Part shown: in pieces, positions 46,073 through 57,788 of the stretch | Layout: each line of letters opens with the position of its first letter | Numbering within the stretch: position 1 is the first letter of the stretch | Assembly (NCBI RefSeq): GCF_963576675.1 | Contig: NC_088915.1 | Span: 5,957,001 to 6,021,000, forward strand | From: Euphorbia lathyris | Taxonomy: Eukaryota; Streptophyta; Magnoliopsida; Malpighiales; Euphorbiaceae | Direction of reading: 5' to 3' | Length of the DNA: 64,000 bases | The notes under the pieces: model-generated | Databases searched by the model: none | Seen by the model: the letters and a program-made list of their open reading frames with translations, nothing else | Told to the model about the DNA's origin: nothing | Program-made: the position numbers and the translations under genes

Positions 46073-46479
46073 TAGGCTCTAATTAAGTTTTTTAGTTAAA
46101 GCACAAATTTGATGGTTCCTTCATCACATAATAAAATGTTAAATCGTGTACAATTGAATATATTAAATCAAGTAGTTTGTGAGTTTTTCTCGAGTCGAAC
46201 ACTGCAAAAGTCCATCCCATCATGTGTTTTAATTCCAAAAATTAATGAGGTTGTCAGCACTCGAACCATCGACCTTTGGTCCTAGAGGCTAGGATACCAT
46301 ATCATGGAACCGTTTGAACCAAAAACTCGAACTGATAGTTAAGGCTCAATCATAGATCTTATATTAATCTCTGATACAACTCTCATCCTCCTCCGTTCCA
46401 TTGTGGGTTCTCCATCTCCAAACAATAATTTCAAAACCACTTAACATGACTATCGCTATAAGAAAAGAGTGAACACACT
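46073..46479. other. Intergenic sequence
   Basis: No clear gene. A stretch near 46255-46310 with GAACCATCGACC resembles low-copy tRNA-like or repeat-derived sequence, but I cannot assign it. Confidence 0.35.
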
Positions 46480-46560
46480 CGACTTTGACCGGATCAATGA
46501 TTCTTTACCACCAATCTCAATGAGGGAAAGGAATACTTCAACAGGTCGTGCTATTTTCTT
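46480..46560 (-). pseudogene. Gypsy gag remnant, last piece of the broken right-hand gag
   Basis: The minus-strand reading (RPVEVFLSLIEIGGKESL) follows on from the piece at 47559-47786 once the intervening MITE is removed. It is assigned by order and by continuity with that piece. Confidence 0.4.
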
Positions 46561-47558
46561 GGGTTAAATGCATCACTGTAGTTGTCTCAAAATGGTCACT
46601 CAACTTCAATTTGTCTAAATAAAATCACTCAACTTTGAGTTTTGTCTCAATTAGATCACTCCGTCGATTTTAGTGGTTAAAACACATCGAAATAATAGAC
46701 ATGGGTGACACGTCAACATGAGTTAACTCAAATCTCTACCGAAACGAAATGTGACAGCCACATGTCGGGTATTTTTATGAAAAAAAAAACTAAATTTTAG
46801 TTTTTTTTCATAAAAATAATCGTCACGTGATAGCCAGGTGGCGCATATGTGGATGTCATGTGTCATTTTAGTTAGAAATATGAGCAGGGGCGCCCCCCGG
46901 CCACCGGCTCCGCCCTTAAGTATCGTTAGTTTATCTCGTGTAGTCACCCCTAATATTGGTATATATTTAGCCTATTTAGTATTATTTTAATAGTTTAAAG
47001 TGGTCAGGTTGGTTTAAGAGTCTTGTTTTAAGGTGAGAGGACATGAGTTTAAACCACACCAAACTCATTTTTTTGTTTTATTTAAACTTTATTTTTTCAA
47101 TTGGACTCTTTATTGTTTTATTTGAACTTATTTTTATTATATCTATTTTTTTAAGAATTTATTATCTATAAAAAATCAACTTCTTACTTTTGAGACTCAA
47201 TTAACTTAATTTCTAAATTAATTTTTATGAAAAATATAAAAAATTTATCGCGAAACATAAAAAATTTGCGAAAATATTATAATTTTTAGTCAACATACCA
47301 AAACGATAAAGTTTCAGTGTGTTGGAAGTTTAAAAAAATTACTCCTAATAGTCGGACTAAAATTAGGCCCCCCAACTGTCAATTCCTAGCTCCGCCACTG
47401 AATATGAGTTGTCTCATATTGATGTATCACTTATGTTATCATTCTGATGTTTTTTAATCATTAAAATCGTCATAGTGACCTAATTGAGACAAAACTCAAA
47501 GTTAAATGATTTTATTGAGACAAATTAAAGTTGAATGACCATTTTGAAATAACCACAT
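46561..47558. mobile_element. TIR MITE (CTCAAAATGGTCACTCAACTT arms), interrupted by a hAT MITE
   Basis: The left arm (46561-46690) and right arm (about 47430-47558) are inverted copies over about 120 bp. The outermost 12 bases differ at the right, and no clean target duplication was seen. The hAT-like element at 46885-47400 sits inside. Confidence 0.65.
46885..47400. mobile_element. hAT-like MITE with 8-bp duplication
   Basis: The ends CAGGGGCG and CTCCGCCACTG are typical CAGTGGCGGAG-type hAT termini, and perfect 8-bp repeats AATATGAG flank it (46877-46884 and 47401-47408). Confidence 0.9.
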
Positions 47559-47786
47559 CGATCGTGTCGTTCTGATCCTCCAACAATCACATTTATAACT
47601 CCCTTTAGCTTTTTTTTTTAATTCAGCTTGGGCTTCTTCTTTTGTTGTGATATCCTTCTAAACTAATTTTTGAACAAACTGATCCAACTTCCCTCTTTTT
47701 ATGAGCCTTTCTACCACTCTTCCTAGCATAATACAACTTCCAATATCATGTCCATTGACTTTGTGAAATTTGTAGTACACCTTGGA
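47559..47786 (-). pseudogene. Gypsy gag remnant, C-terminal conserved block
   Basis: The minus-strand reading KVYYKFHKVNGHDIGSC ... LIKRGKLDQFV matches the conserved block of plant gypsy Gag-Pol proteins usually seen as FHxxxGHDTExC ... LIxxGxLxxFV. It has a TAG and a frameshift. Confidence 0.7.
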
Positions 47787-48762
47787 CCGTGGCGGAGCCA
47801 GGAATCGGTGCCTAGGGGGCTAATTTAAAACCAATTATTGGGAGTGATTTTTCGAAGTCCAGCATGTTAGAGTTGGGCAAAAAATTTTAAGCTTCCAGCA
47901 TAGTTAAACTTTATCATTTTGGTATGTTGGCTAAAAATTATAACATTTTCACACTTTTTTTATTTTTAGCGATAAATTTTTTATAATTTTCATAAAATTT
48001 AATTTAAAAATGGTTAAGGTGCAAAAATACGCCTAACGTTTTGGGTCAGGAGCAATTTTACCTCTATCGTCTACAATGATGCAATTTTACCCCTAACGTT
48101 AAAAGCCAAAAGCAATTTTACCCCTAACGTTGATAAATTGGGTCAATTTGAGAAATAATTCATCAAACTGTCTTCTCGGTCATTAATCTTATCATCTACA
48201 CTTCACACGTGTATCATTTTATCAGTAACAAATCACAAACATACGTTTGGATGTGAAAAAAATTAAAAAAATATACTGTCTTTTTGTACGAATTAGACCA
48301 AAAAATTCAAAAAAATTACCGAATTTATAAATGTTAATCTCCAATTCTATTATTAAATTATAAAAACATGAAATCTTTTTTTAGAACAAATTGTTATGCA
48401 ATTCGTGTAGAATAAGGAGCAAAATTATTTATGTTTTATAATAGTGTTTGAAATTGACTCAATTTATCAACGTTAGGGATAAAATTGCACCATTTTAGAC
48501 GTTAGGGGTAAAATTGTTCATGCCCAAAACATTAGGGGTATTTTTACACCTTAACCCATTTAAAAATTAAGTTAATTGAGTTTTAAAAGTAAGAAATTGA
48601 TTTTTTTTTATATAGAAAAGAGATAATAAATTCTTAAAGAAAGAGATATAATAAAAATAAGTTCAAATAAAACAAAAATATGAGTTTGGTGTGGTTTGAA
48701 CTCATAATCTCTCAACTTAAAACAAGCTCAACTACTTTAAACTTTAGAAATAATACTACATT
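47787..48762. mobile_element. hAT-like MITE, right end lost, interrupted by a Mutator-like MITE
   Basis: It is an inverted, truncated relative of 46885-47400: it starts CCGTGGCGGAGCCAGG and runs to the part equivalent to TAGTATTATT of that copy. The insertion at 48012-48557 splits it. Confidence 0.7.
48012..48557. mobile_element. Mutator-like MITE (GGTTAAGGTGCAAAAATA type), copy 1
   Basis: Ends GGTTAAGGTGCAAAAATACG and TATTTTTACACCTTAACCC are inverted copies, and ATTTAAAAAT flanks both sides (48002-48011 and 48558-48567). Repeated acccctaacgtt words make up the arms. Relatives are at 59940 and 61801. Confidence 0.85.
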
Positions 48763-48895
48763 GGGCCGTTTGTTTGAAGGGATAAAGAGGTGGGGATAGG
48801 GATAAAAAATTTAAAATGAGTTATCCATTGTTTGTTTACGAGACAGAGGGTGAGATAATGAGGAGAGGGATAAGGATTTTATCCCACCAAACTTA

Positions 48896-50223
48896 TGTCG
48901 GTCCCTTGTTTAGTTGCAAGTATAGTTCTAAGGGGGGGGTTAGGAACTATTTAAACTTTTTAACAATTTAGGTAGACTTCTTTTTCTTAAAGAAAAAGGT
49001 TTAAACAGCGACGCTGAGTAAACAGCAAGATACTGGCTTAGTCAACAGGTGACTAGGTCAGTTTCTTAGCTCGAGTCAGGAGATAGCACTTAGAGTCTAT
49101 TCCTGAGCTCTTTCGTTTAATGCGCACAACTCAACTTGACCTTTTGACTTGGTCAGTTTTTGATTATTTAAGCAAGCAATATAAATAAGGAGTTAAAGGT
49201 TTAGAAATACTTCACTCAGCAGATTTATCCAGGTTCGGCTTCTTCTAAGCCTACGTCCTGTCCCCGGAACACGTTCCGAAATTTCAATCCTCTACTGAGC
49301 TCTTTAAAGGTAGAGCCTCAAACCTTTTACAATATCACCAATTGAGTATGACAAGAGTACCCTCCTCTATACTTCTACTCAATCCTATTCTCTCCGCTGA
49401 GTACTTAAAACCGAGTACTCAGCCTCTCCTTTCTATCTCTAGAAATGATAAGTGTTTTGTCCTAATACAAAGATGTGCTAAGACACTTTAGATGATTTAC
49501 AATCACTCTAGACTTTTACACAAATATGAAAATGTAGTGTAAGAATTTTGCTTTGCTTCTTGGTTGCAGAACTTGTAGAGATTTGGTCAGCATAATGGCT
49601 TGATCAAGTTCTGTATCTTGTGAAGCTTGTGATGGCACTATTTATAGAGACGTCTGGTCATTCGGTCATTTCGAATTTCGAAATAACCGTTGGAGGGAAA
49701 CGGCTATGTGTCGTTGTCATCCTGACTTGCACAGAGCTCTCGGCCAATCACAATTGAGTATCTTCTGTCCTCGGTCAGCTCAGCAGATGGTCTCTCTTTT
49801 TATGGTAAAGTCAACTGGACAGCATACTGTGTCGTCTGAACTTTGCCAAAAGAGGAAACACTTTGTCTGGAAGTTTTCCTTTGCCAGCTGCTGTCTTGTA
49901 CGCTTTGTCGAGACTACTCAGCAGCTTCATCTTGAAGTTGTTCCCGAAGGTCTTCTAGATCCTTCCGTTTGCTGAGTTGCGTTTTCCATCAAAACGGCAA
50001 TGTCTTGACATACGCGGGTCGGGTGTACTGAGTTGTTTGACTTGGGCCTTGGCTTCCATATTGGGCTTGGGCCTTTTGATCCTTATGACTTATATATATA
50101 ACTCAACATTGAACAAACACATTAGTAGAATAAATCAAAGCATTTAAACTTAGTGTGTTTAGAATATGTATTATACTTAAACAATTTTGTCAAATCAAAA
50201 TTATGTGGAAAGGTGTTTCAACA
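48896..50223 (-). repeat. 3' LTR of copia copy 2
   Basis: 1,328 bp, reading TGTTGAAACACC to GGGACCGACA on the minus strand. An 89-codon plus-strand frame inside both LTRs is antisense to the element and has no support as a gene. Confidence 0.95.
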
Positions 50224-50759
50224 AACTCCCCCATTTTGATGTTGGCAAAACTATTCAGCAAGGAACTCAGTATGAGCTCCCCCATGATAGTTGACCTAGT
50301 TTACTTTAGCAAACTCCCCCGTAAGGGTTGAGCTACTGACTTAGTTTTACTTAAATCATTTAAAGGTTTAAATGAGTAAGTCTAAGGTCAGTTTTCAGAT
50401 ATAGGTCAGCTATCTCAACATATTCTATTTACTCAGTATAAAGCGGAAGGTTTAGTCATATAGAGTGCGCTGAGTAATTAGTTGTTCAATGAGTTCTTAT
50501 TAGAATGTTTTATAAACACATAGGTCAATGTCAAACATGTTATCAGTATTTGATTTAGTCAAATAATTTTACAAGTGTTAAGCATGGCTGATTTTAATTG
50601 AAGATACTTAATAACTCAGTATTTAGCAAAATATATCATAACTTAAGATTTGAATATGATAAGGATAAGGAAATGATATATTGATAGAAGTCATTACACA
50701 GCAACACATACATAGATAAGGCAAGAAAAAGATTACAATTGTATAATGAGCTAGCCTAT
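50224..50759 (-). promoter_or_regulatory. 3' untranslated region with three polypurine tracts, copy 2
   Basis: It matches 8435-8975: three CTCCCCC tracts (minus-strand GGGGGAG), the first one next to the LTR. AT-rich and non-coding. Confidence 0.75.
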
Positions 50760-53601
50760 CTATTTCTTTTTCTTATGTTGTGATGACTGACTTCTCTCAT
50801 ACTGGCGTCGCTCATGCTGAGCTCTAGCTGCTTGTGCTTTCTCCCCCCGTTTTGTCAACTTCAGGGAGCTTGAAGGCATCGGTTAACACAGCTCTAGTCA
50901 GTTCTTGAGAAAGCTCCTTAAGCTTCTCAGCGCTCTCATTTACGCCATCAAAAATGGCAACTCCATCAGTTGATACTTCTACTGGTACTCGGAGATCAGC
51001 AGCACTGAGCATGTTTACGCTGAATGCTTGAGCTTTTGCTTGCTAGATTAAAGCTTCAGAGAGGCCAGCAAAAACTTAGTGGAAAGTTTTCAAGAGAGCT
51101 GAGTCATAATGATGACGCTGGATATTATTATGACGGATGTGGTTAAAAGATTGTTGTGCAAGAGATAGCAATTCATTCTGCTTTAACGCGTCAGTATCCA
51201 TCTCTTGTTTGTTGAGGTTGAGTAATCTGATGGCCTCACTAATTTGCTCGACTGAGCACTGACTATAGGACACCATTTGCTCATTTGTCTTGAGTTGCTC
51301 AGTATGCAGCTGAGCAAAAAGCATCTTGAGTTCTGAGGAAGTGGCGTAGTCAGTGTTCACAGTAGATAACTTCTGGACTTGCTGATGTAGCGAGTTCAGA
51401 TGTTGAATGGTGGACAGTTGTATTTCTGCCAGCTTGGCAACTGAATCCTGCCTAGCTTGCTGAGCTTGGAAGGACAAAACGACATTCATCAGGTCCTTGA
51501 GTCCCTTGACTTCGTTGAGAAGTAGAGTGACCTGGGAGAGTTGAGTTGTCTCTGGGATTGACGATCCAGCAGCAGGTGAGGCGGATTGTTGAAGATCGTG
51601 GATTAGAGCTTGCACTGAGTCGATGAGCTGCTTGCCGGACTCAGTGGCATCCCGATGTGCATCAGTATGACCAGTAGAGAAGGGAGTGAAAGGAGTACCC
51701 TGGTCAGTGACTGGATGACTTGGCTCAATCTGCACTTGAGTTGGTGGTAAGATTGATTGATCGGCAGAGAGGTTGTTTATGGAAGACATAACCCGAACAC
51801 TGTCTGTGCTGACGGCAGAAGGATGTGGAGTCAGCACCATGCTTGAGGAGACAGCATGGACAATTGTTGGTTCAACCTGACTTGTTGAAGTGGTTGAAGT
51901 GTTATGTTCGGCATGTTCCTGTTGAGAAGAAACAGAGGCTTGCTTTTCCAACGGCGCTGAAGTAGAGGAAGTTGTTGGCCGTTTGAAAAACTTTAGGTGA
52001 ACAGTAGAAGGGTCCTTAGTTGTTTTTGAGAGAACAAGGTCAGGAAGAGTTGGTATTTGCACAGGAGGTATGCTGTCGATGTTTTCACTGGCTTTAACCA
52101 ACCTTCTCCTTCTACGTGGTGGAGTGACAGTAGGAGCAGCTTCTTCTAAGTGACTAGGAGCAGGTTCCTTTTCCTCAGTATTGATCTGGTCAGCTTGATC
52201 AACTTGCTCAAGTTGCTCAACTCCAGCAGCCAACTCAGTGTCAGTCTGCACAGCTTCACCAACTAACCCAGTGTTAGCATCCTCAGCTTCTATTTCACTG
52301 TCATATTCTTCAGACTCATCAGCGTCATCCTGACTGCTGGCTTCAGCTTCTTCTTCAGCAGTGCTGTCTCCATCAAGTTCTTCCTCAACTTGGGAGATGA
52401 AGTGGTCATCTAACTGGACCTCAGTTTCCTCAGCATCAGTACCCTGGCATTGAGTGAAATGAGAATCACTCGGTACGATGAAGTCAGTTGGTATGGCCTC
52501 TAGGGGAGTCATAGATGAAGTCTTCTACTTCTTCTGAGATAGCCCAGCAGCTTCCTCAGCTTCAGGCTCATCTTGCCTGGTTCTCTTTTCAGCTGACTTC
52601 CCAGCTGACCTCTGCCTCTTTACAGGAGACTCAACATTCGATGAAGGGGTCTCAGCAGTCTTTCTCTTGCGAGAAGCTGGGGCCTTAGTTCTTCCCCCTT
52701 TCTTTGGCTCAGCAACAGTTTCCTCAGCTTTGTCAGCTTGACCAGTAGTAGCAGTTTTTCCCTTCTTCAAGGGTTGTCCAAATTTCAGTGCCCTCAGTGA
52801 GGCAGCTGTGATCTCAGTTCCTCGGAAGGATTCCTTGCCAGTGAGATCAATCTTGTGGTCAAGAAGAATTCGAGTTATGAGTGACCCAAGTCTCAGCGTA
52901 CCCGTGCTGCGTAGAAACCCAGCAACCAGGAAGACCGGCATGTTGATGGCAGTGTACGTCAGCATGTGCCATATGAAGCACTGTTCAAAGTTGGTTGCTG
53001 ATGTAGTGCAGTTTATCTTTGGATAGATAAAGTACGTCAGCAGATAGTGAGCCATCTTCTGGTGCTGACCCATGGAAGATGTTGAGACCTCTCCTGAGTA
53101 ACCCTCAGGTTTGCAGAAGCTGTGGACATAGTTAGTCTTATCCTGATCTCCTGATTTCCTCAGCCTTACTCCCTCAGTTTTGAGCTGGAGAAGATTTCCG
53201 ATGTACAGAGGGTTGATGAAGATGGTTTTCCCTCTTACTTTAGTGCTTAGGTAGTCAGGGGAGTCACTGGCAACCATGAGGTTGTGGTAAAACTCCCTCA
53301 CCAGGTCAGGATATGTCTCATCTCTGACCGAGAACAGCCCAGTCCATTCGTTCTTCGCAATCCATTCGGCAAATGGCTGTTCATGTTGCACGAAGTGCTC
53401 AGAGACCCATCTTGAGGGTTCAACCTTCCATTCGCGGACATTTTCGAAGACCTTGGAATAGGTCCTAATCTTGACAGCTTTCCCTTGGCCAGAAGTTTGG
53501 CCAGTTTTACCCTTGCCCAGAGTAGAGGGGTTTCGTGAAGGTTCATCGGAGCTGGACTTATTTTGGCCGGCGCCGGAGACATTGAAGGATAGCTTAGTCA
53601 T
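50760..53601 (-). pseudogene. Extra ORF downstream of pol, copy 2
   Basis: The ATG at 53601 corresponds to 5594 in copy 1. It is interrupted by TAG at 52525-52527 (CAG in copy 1), TAA near 51076 (CAA in copy 1), TAG near 51042 (TGG in copy 1) and an extra G in a G-run near 50845. The domain layout is as in copy 1: an N-terminal plant-transposon-protein-like domain, a basic segment, an acidic segment and a coiled coil. The upstream frame to 53754 is leader, not coding, because copy 1 does not keep it. Confidence 0.75.
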
Positions 53602-54082
53602 TCTTCTAAGATGGAGAGAATAGAGGTATTTGAGAGAAAAGAAATTTGAGTGATTTCTTTGCCTTAAGAATTTGTTAAGCGTAAAGAGTAAAAGATGGGG
53701 AAATGCCCATAATTTATAGATGAATTGAACGGTGTGGATCTTAATCAAATCCATGTGTCAGTTTTTCCTTGGGATCATGTACCGACAATGATCCTGGCAT
53801 TTATGACACATTACGGCGAATACGTCATCCTAGGTTATACGCGTGCTTTGTATTTATGCTAATGGATTAATCACTCAGTATTTAGAATGCCAAACGTTCG
53901 ATATTCTGAGTGGTCAGTGCAGTATTTAAGGATGATTTTACGTTCAAGTTCTAAACTAATTTACTCAGTGTGCAAGTTTACTCAGTATTGTATATTCAGT
54001 CAGTTTCGACGAGTTACTCAGCAAACAATAAATCATTCAGCATATAATTCACTCAGCATTCATATTCATTTAGCACAGGATT
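53602..54082 (-). promoter_or_regulatory. pol to third-ORF spacer with TATA box, copy 2
   Basis: TATAAATT on the minus strand at 53711-53718, about 115 bases before the ATG, aligns with 5483-5490 of copy 1. ACTGAGTA-like words fill the rest. Confidence 0.5.
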
Positions 54083-55954
54083 TTACTGAAGAGGATTAAA
54101 CATTCCAATTGCTTCTCTCAGTATGCTGAACTGCTCACGGGCCAGTGGCTTCGTGAAGATATCTGCAAGCTGTTCGTCTGTTGGAACAAAAATCAGCTTG
54201 ATCTCACCCTTGAGTACATGGTCTCTAATGAAGTGATGTCTGATGCTGACATGCTTCATTCTGCTGTGTTGAATTGGGTTCTTGGAGAGATCAATTGCAC
54301 TTTTGTTGTCACATTTGACTTCAATTGTCTTCGTTTGAACACCATAGTCTTCAAGCTGTTGCTTAATCCATAGGACTTGAGCAACACAATGACCAGCAGC
54401 AATGTACTCAGCTTCAGTGGTAGACAGGGCTACTGACGCCTGCTTTTTGCTGAACCAGGATACAAGACAGCTTCCTAAGAAATGGCATCCTCCTGAGGTG
54501 CTTTTTCGTTCCAGCTTATCCCGTCCATAGTCAGCGTCAGTGTATCCGATGAGTGTAAAGTCATGAGTATTTGGATACCACAAACCTGCGTTCACTGAGC
54601 TTTGCAAATATCTAAGGATTCTTTTTACAGCAATGTAATGAGATTCCTTAGGGTTAGATTGATATCTAGCACAGTAGCATACTGAGAACTGAATGTTCGG
54701 TCTACTGGCTGTTAAGTAAAGTAGAGAGCCTATCATACCTCGATATAACTTGTTGTCTACTGACTTACCATTCTCATCAGCACAGAGGACAGTGTCAGTG
54801 CCCATAGGAGTGGATATTGGCTTGCAATTTTCCAAGTCATATTTCTTTAAGATCTCCTTGGCATATTTGGCTTGACTGATGAAGATGTCATTCTTTCCTT
54901 GTTTAATTTGAAGACCGAGGAAGAAGTTGAGTTCTCCCATCATGGACATTTCAAACTCAGTCTGCATTTTTTTGCTAAACTCCTTGCACATTGATTCGTT
55001 AGTTGCACCAAATATTATATCATCAACATAAATTTGGGCCAGTAGGGTATCTTTACCCTTTTTCTTAATAAATATGGTTGTATCAGCTTTTCCCCTGACG
55101 TAATTTCTAGTCAGCAGGAAACTGGTCAGCCTCTCATACCAAGCACGTGGTGCTTGCTTGAGGCCGTACAGAGCCTTTTTGAGTTTGTAAACATGGTTTC
55201 GGAACTTAGGGTCCTCAAAACCTGGAGGTTGATTTACATAAACCTCCTCGTTTATAACTCCATTAAGAAATGCACTTTTGACATCCATTTGGAATAATTT
55301 AAAGTTCATGTAAGATGCATATGCACATAATATTCTAATTGCCTCAAGCCTTGCCACTGGGGCAAAGGTCTCACCGTAGTCAATACCTTCTTGCTGACTG
55401 TAGCCCTGAGCTACAAGCCTTGCTTTGTTCCTGACTACGTTTCCTTGTTCGTCCATCTTGTTTCTGAAGACCCATCTTGTTCCGATGGTCTTTTGACTCT
55501 TTGGATGAGGCACTAACTCCCATACATCATTTCTTCGAAATTGATTGAGTTCCTCTTGCATTTCGTTCATCCAAAATTCATCGTACTCAGCTTCAGCGAA
55601 ATTCTTCGGTTCTTGTACTGAGACGAAAGCAACATTGCTGAGGTACTTCCTGAGTTGATTCCTCGTCATCAGGGTATTCCCAGCAGAATCAAGGATTGCA
55701 CTTTCGGAGTGCCCTCTTGGAATTCTTATTTCTTTGGGTAGATTTATGTCTTGTGCTGTTCCTGTTTCAACAATCTCTCCGATGGTTCCTGAGCCCACTA
55801 TCTTACCCTTCTTGTTGTCTCCAAAACTTACATTCCCTCCTCGTTTACGTTCAAACGTGATGAACTGAGTTTCATCACCCGTCATATGCCTTGAGCATGC
55901 GCTGTTAATATACCACATCTTTGACTTCTCGGCACATCTCAGGCTTACCTGCAT
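54083..55954 (-). CDS. pol: Copia pol with in-frame integrase deletion (copy 2)
   Basis: An uninterrupted 623-codon frame starts like copy 1 ([16 protein letters not shown]) with the protease motif [11 protein letters not shown]. The usual Asp of D-S-G/A is Asn here, which would be inactivating. After GSGTIG it jumps to [10 protein letters not shown], which in copy 1 lies 1,259 bp downstream. The missing part holds the rest of protease, the HHCC zinc domain and the whole integrase core. RT (YVDD near 55019-55030) and RNase H (TDADYG, TEAEY, CDNKSA) are complete with no stop. The copy 1 frame is one base short in the deleted part, so the ancestral deletion was 1,260 bp, an exact codon multiple. 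The element could not have integrated with its own integrase. Confidence 0.92.
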   Translation of the reverse strand: MQVSLRCAEKSKMWYINSACSRHMTGDETQFITFERKRGGNVSFGDNKKGKIVGSGTIGEIVETGTAQDINLPKEIRIPRGHSESAILDSAGNTLMTRNQLRKYLSNVAFVSVQEPKNFAEAEYDEFWMNEMQEELNQFRRNDVWELVPHPKSQKTIGTRWVFRNKMDEQGNVVRNKARLVAQGYSQQEGIDYGETFAPVARLEAIRILCAYASYMNFKLFQMDVKSAFLNGVINEEVYVNQPPGFEDPKFRNHVYKLKKALYGLKQAPRAWYERLTSFLLTRNYVRGKADTTIFIKKKGKDTLLAQIYVDDIIFGATNESMCKEFSKKMQTEFEMSMMGELNFFLGLQIKQGKNDIFISQAKYAKEILKKYDLENCKPISTPMGTDTVLCADENGKSVDNKLYRGMIGSLLYLTASRPNIQFSVCYCARYQSNPKESHYIAVKRILRYLQSSVNAGLWYPNTHDFTLIGYTDADYGRDKLERKSTSGGCHFLGSCLVSWFSKKQASVALSTTEAEYIAAGHCVAQVLWIKQQLEDYGVQTKTIEVKCDNKSAIDLSKNPIQHSRMKHVSIRHHFIRDHVLKGEIKLIFVPTDEQLADIFTKPLAREQFSILREAIGMFNPLQ

Positions 55955-55959
55955 TGTAA

Positions 55960-57726
55960 CTAGTTACTTTTAGGTACCCAATTCTTTTTGGGTCCTGACT
56001 TGTTAGGTGCAACAGGTATAGCATCATATTTTATTTTATGGCGGCATACATGGACAGTATGACCACTTTTTCCACAGAAGTCACAACTGACCTTCTGTTT
56101 AGGATTTTTTACTAACTTGTCAGCACCCCAGTGCTGAGCGTGCCAGCACACCTTAGTGGTGTGTCCTAACTTCCCACAAAAGTCACACTGGACTTTTCGC
56201 TGGGGATTCCATCTCTGCTGAGTACCTTGGTACTGGGTTCTTAGAGGAATATTATTTTTCTTAGGAACCCTGAGTTGGTTCTGGATGGTTGTGACGTCCT
56301 TCCTCAGTTTCTTTGAAATTGACTAGACTTCAGAGACAGACTCAGCAATGATTTTCATATTATCATGCAGAGTCAAATTGTCCTGAAGAAGGAATCTGAG
56401 GTCACTGAGTTTGACCTCTTCCACTTCGTCACAGCGCCTGCTGAGTGCTCTAACTTTCTTATTACACTTCTTGACAAGTGTATAGAGATCACTCAGAGCA
56501 TTAACCATATCATTTCTAAGCTGGGGAAGAGAAATTACCTCATTTGATTGCTCCTCATCATCTGATGCGATGGATGGGTCAGCATGCTTAGAGATGCATG
56601 GCTCAGCAAGTTCGTCGGCCATGAAGCATATCTTCGGTGACTCGGTGGCCTCAGTCTCTGTTGATGAAGACTCATCGCTGTCGCTCCAAGTGGCCACCAT
56701 TGCTTTCTTCCCACTTTTCTTATCTTTCCTCAGTGTGGGGCAGTTTGACTTAATATGGCCAGTTTGATGGCACTCAAAGCATGTTATGGGCTTTGAGCTG
56801 TCCTTTCTGTATTTGCTGTCGCTTGAGTTAGCCTTATACTTATCAAACTTTTTGTAAGGATTTTTAGAATATTTGTCGTTCTTCCTGAACAGCCTTTTCA
56901 TCTTCCTTGTGAACATAGCCATCTCCTCATCATCAGTTGAGCTCCCGTCAGTGGAGTCAGCTTTCATGACAAGTGACTTCTGCTTCTTGTCTTCAGATTT
57001 TTCCTTCACCTCAAAGTTTTTCATGGATATCTCATGGGTCAGCAATGAACCGATGAGTTCGTCATATTTGTAGGTGGTTAAATCCTGAGCTTCCTCGACT
57101 GCTGTCTTCTTTGCTTGCCAGTCTTTCGGAAGACTCCTGAGTATCTTTTTGACTTGCTCTTCCTCAGTGAAGATTTTTCCAAGTCTCTTGAGCTCATTAA
57201 TGATGTTGGTGAACCTTGCGTTCATGTCTGAAATGCCCTCATCATTGTTCATGTTCGAAATGCCCTCATCATTGTTCATCTCAAACAGCTCGTACAGTCT
57301 CATCTGCTGATTCACCTTGGATTCTTTTACTTTGTTTGTTCCCTCGTAGGTGACTTCCAGCTTTTTCCAGATCTCTTGCACCGACTCACAACCTGAGATT
57401 TTGTTATATTCTGCAGCATCGAGCGCACAGTGAAGCATATTGATAGCCGAAGCATGGTTTTGAAGCTTCTTAAGATCATCCTTTGTCCATTTGGCCTCAG
57501 CTTTTATAACTGTTTGGCCAGCCAGTACCTCGACAGGTACAAATGGGCCTTGGACTATAGATAGCCAGGCACTCATGTTTGTAGCCTGAATGAAGTTTTT
57601 CATCCTATTCTTCCAGAAGGTATAATTTGACCCGAAGAATAGGGGAGGCCTAGTAATGGACAGCCCCTCAGGCAGTATTTGAGTTGTTTGGTTTCCAGGG
57701 AGAAACCGAGTGCTATTTTCGCCCAT
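55960..57726 (-). pseudogene. gag: Copia gag (copy 2), a single stop
   Basis: The frame of 588 codons has one TAG at 56323-56325 (CAG in copy 1) and three CCHC knuckles, one of them CFECHQTGHIKSNC. It is nine codons longer than copy 1 because of a 27-bp tandem duplication (about 57232-57285, MNNDEGISN). The natural TAG at 55960-55962 and the pol ATG at 55954 have the same spacing as in copy 1. Confidence 0.9.
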
Positions 57727-57774
57727 GGTAGGGATCAGCTCAAGGTTGTTAGACCTTTTAAAGTGAGCTTTAAA

Positions 57775-57786
57775 GCTCTGATACCA
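57775..57786 (-). promoter_or_regulatory. Primer binding site of copia copy 2
   Basis: Minus-strand TGGTATCAGAGC, two bases inside the 5' LTR, as in copy 1. Confidence 0.92.
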
Positions 57787-57788
57787 CT

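Noticed and set aside
49706..49975. 89-codon plus-strand ORF present identically in both copia copy 2 LTRs
   Set aside because: It is antisense to the element, lies wholly inside the LTRs, and is shared only because the LTRs are identical copies. No protein features.
52525..53754. 409-codon version of the third ORF of copy 2 with a longer N-terminus
   Set aside because: The extra 51 codons cover the TATA box and leader, and copy 1 does not keep that frame open.
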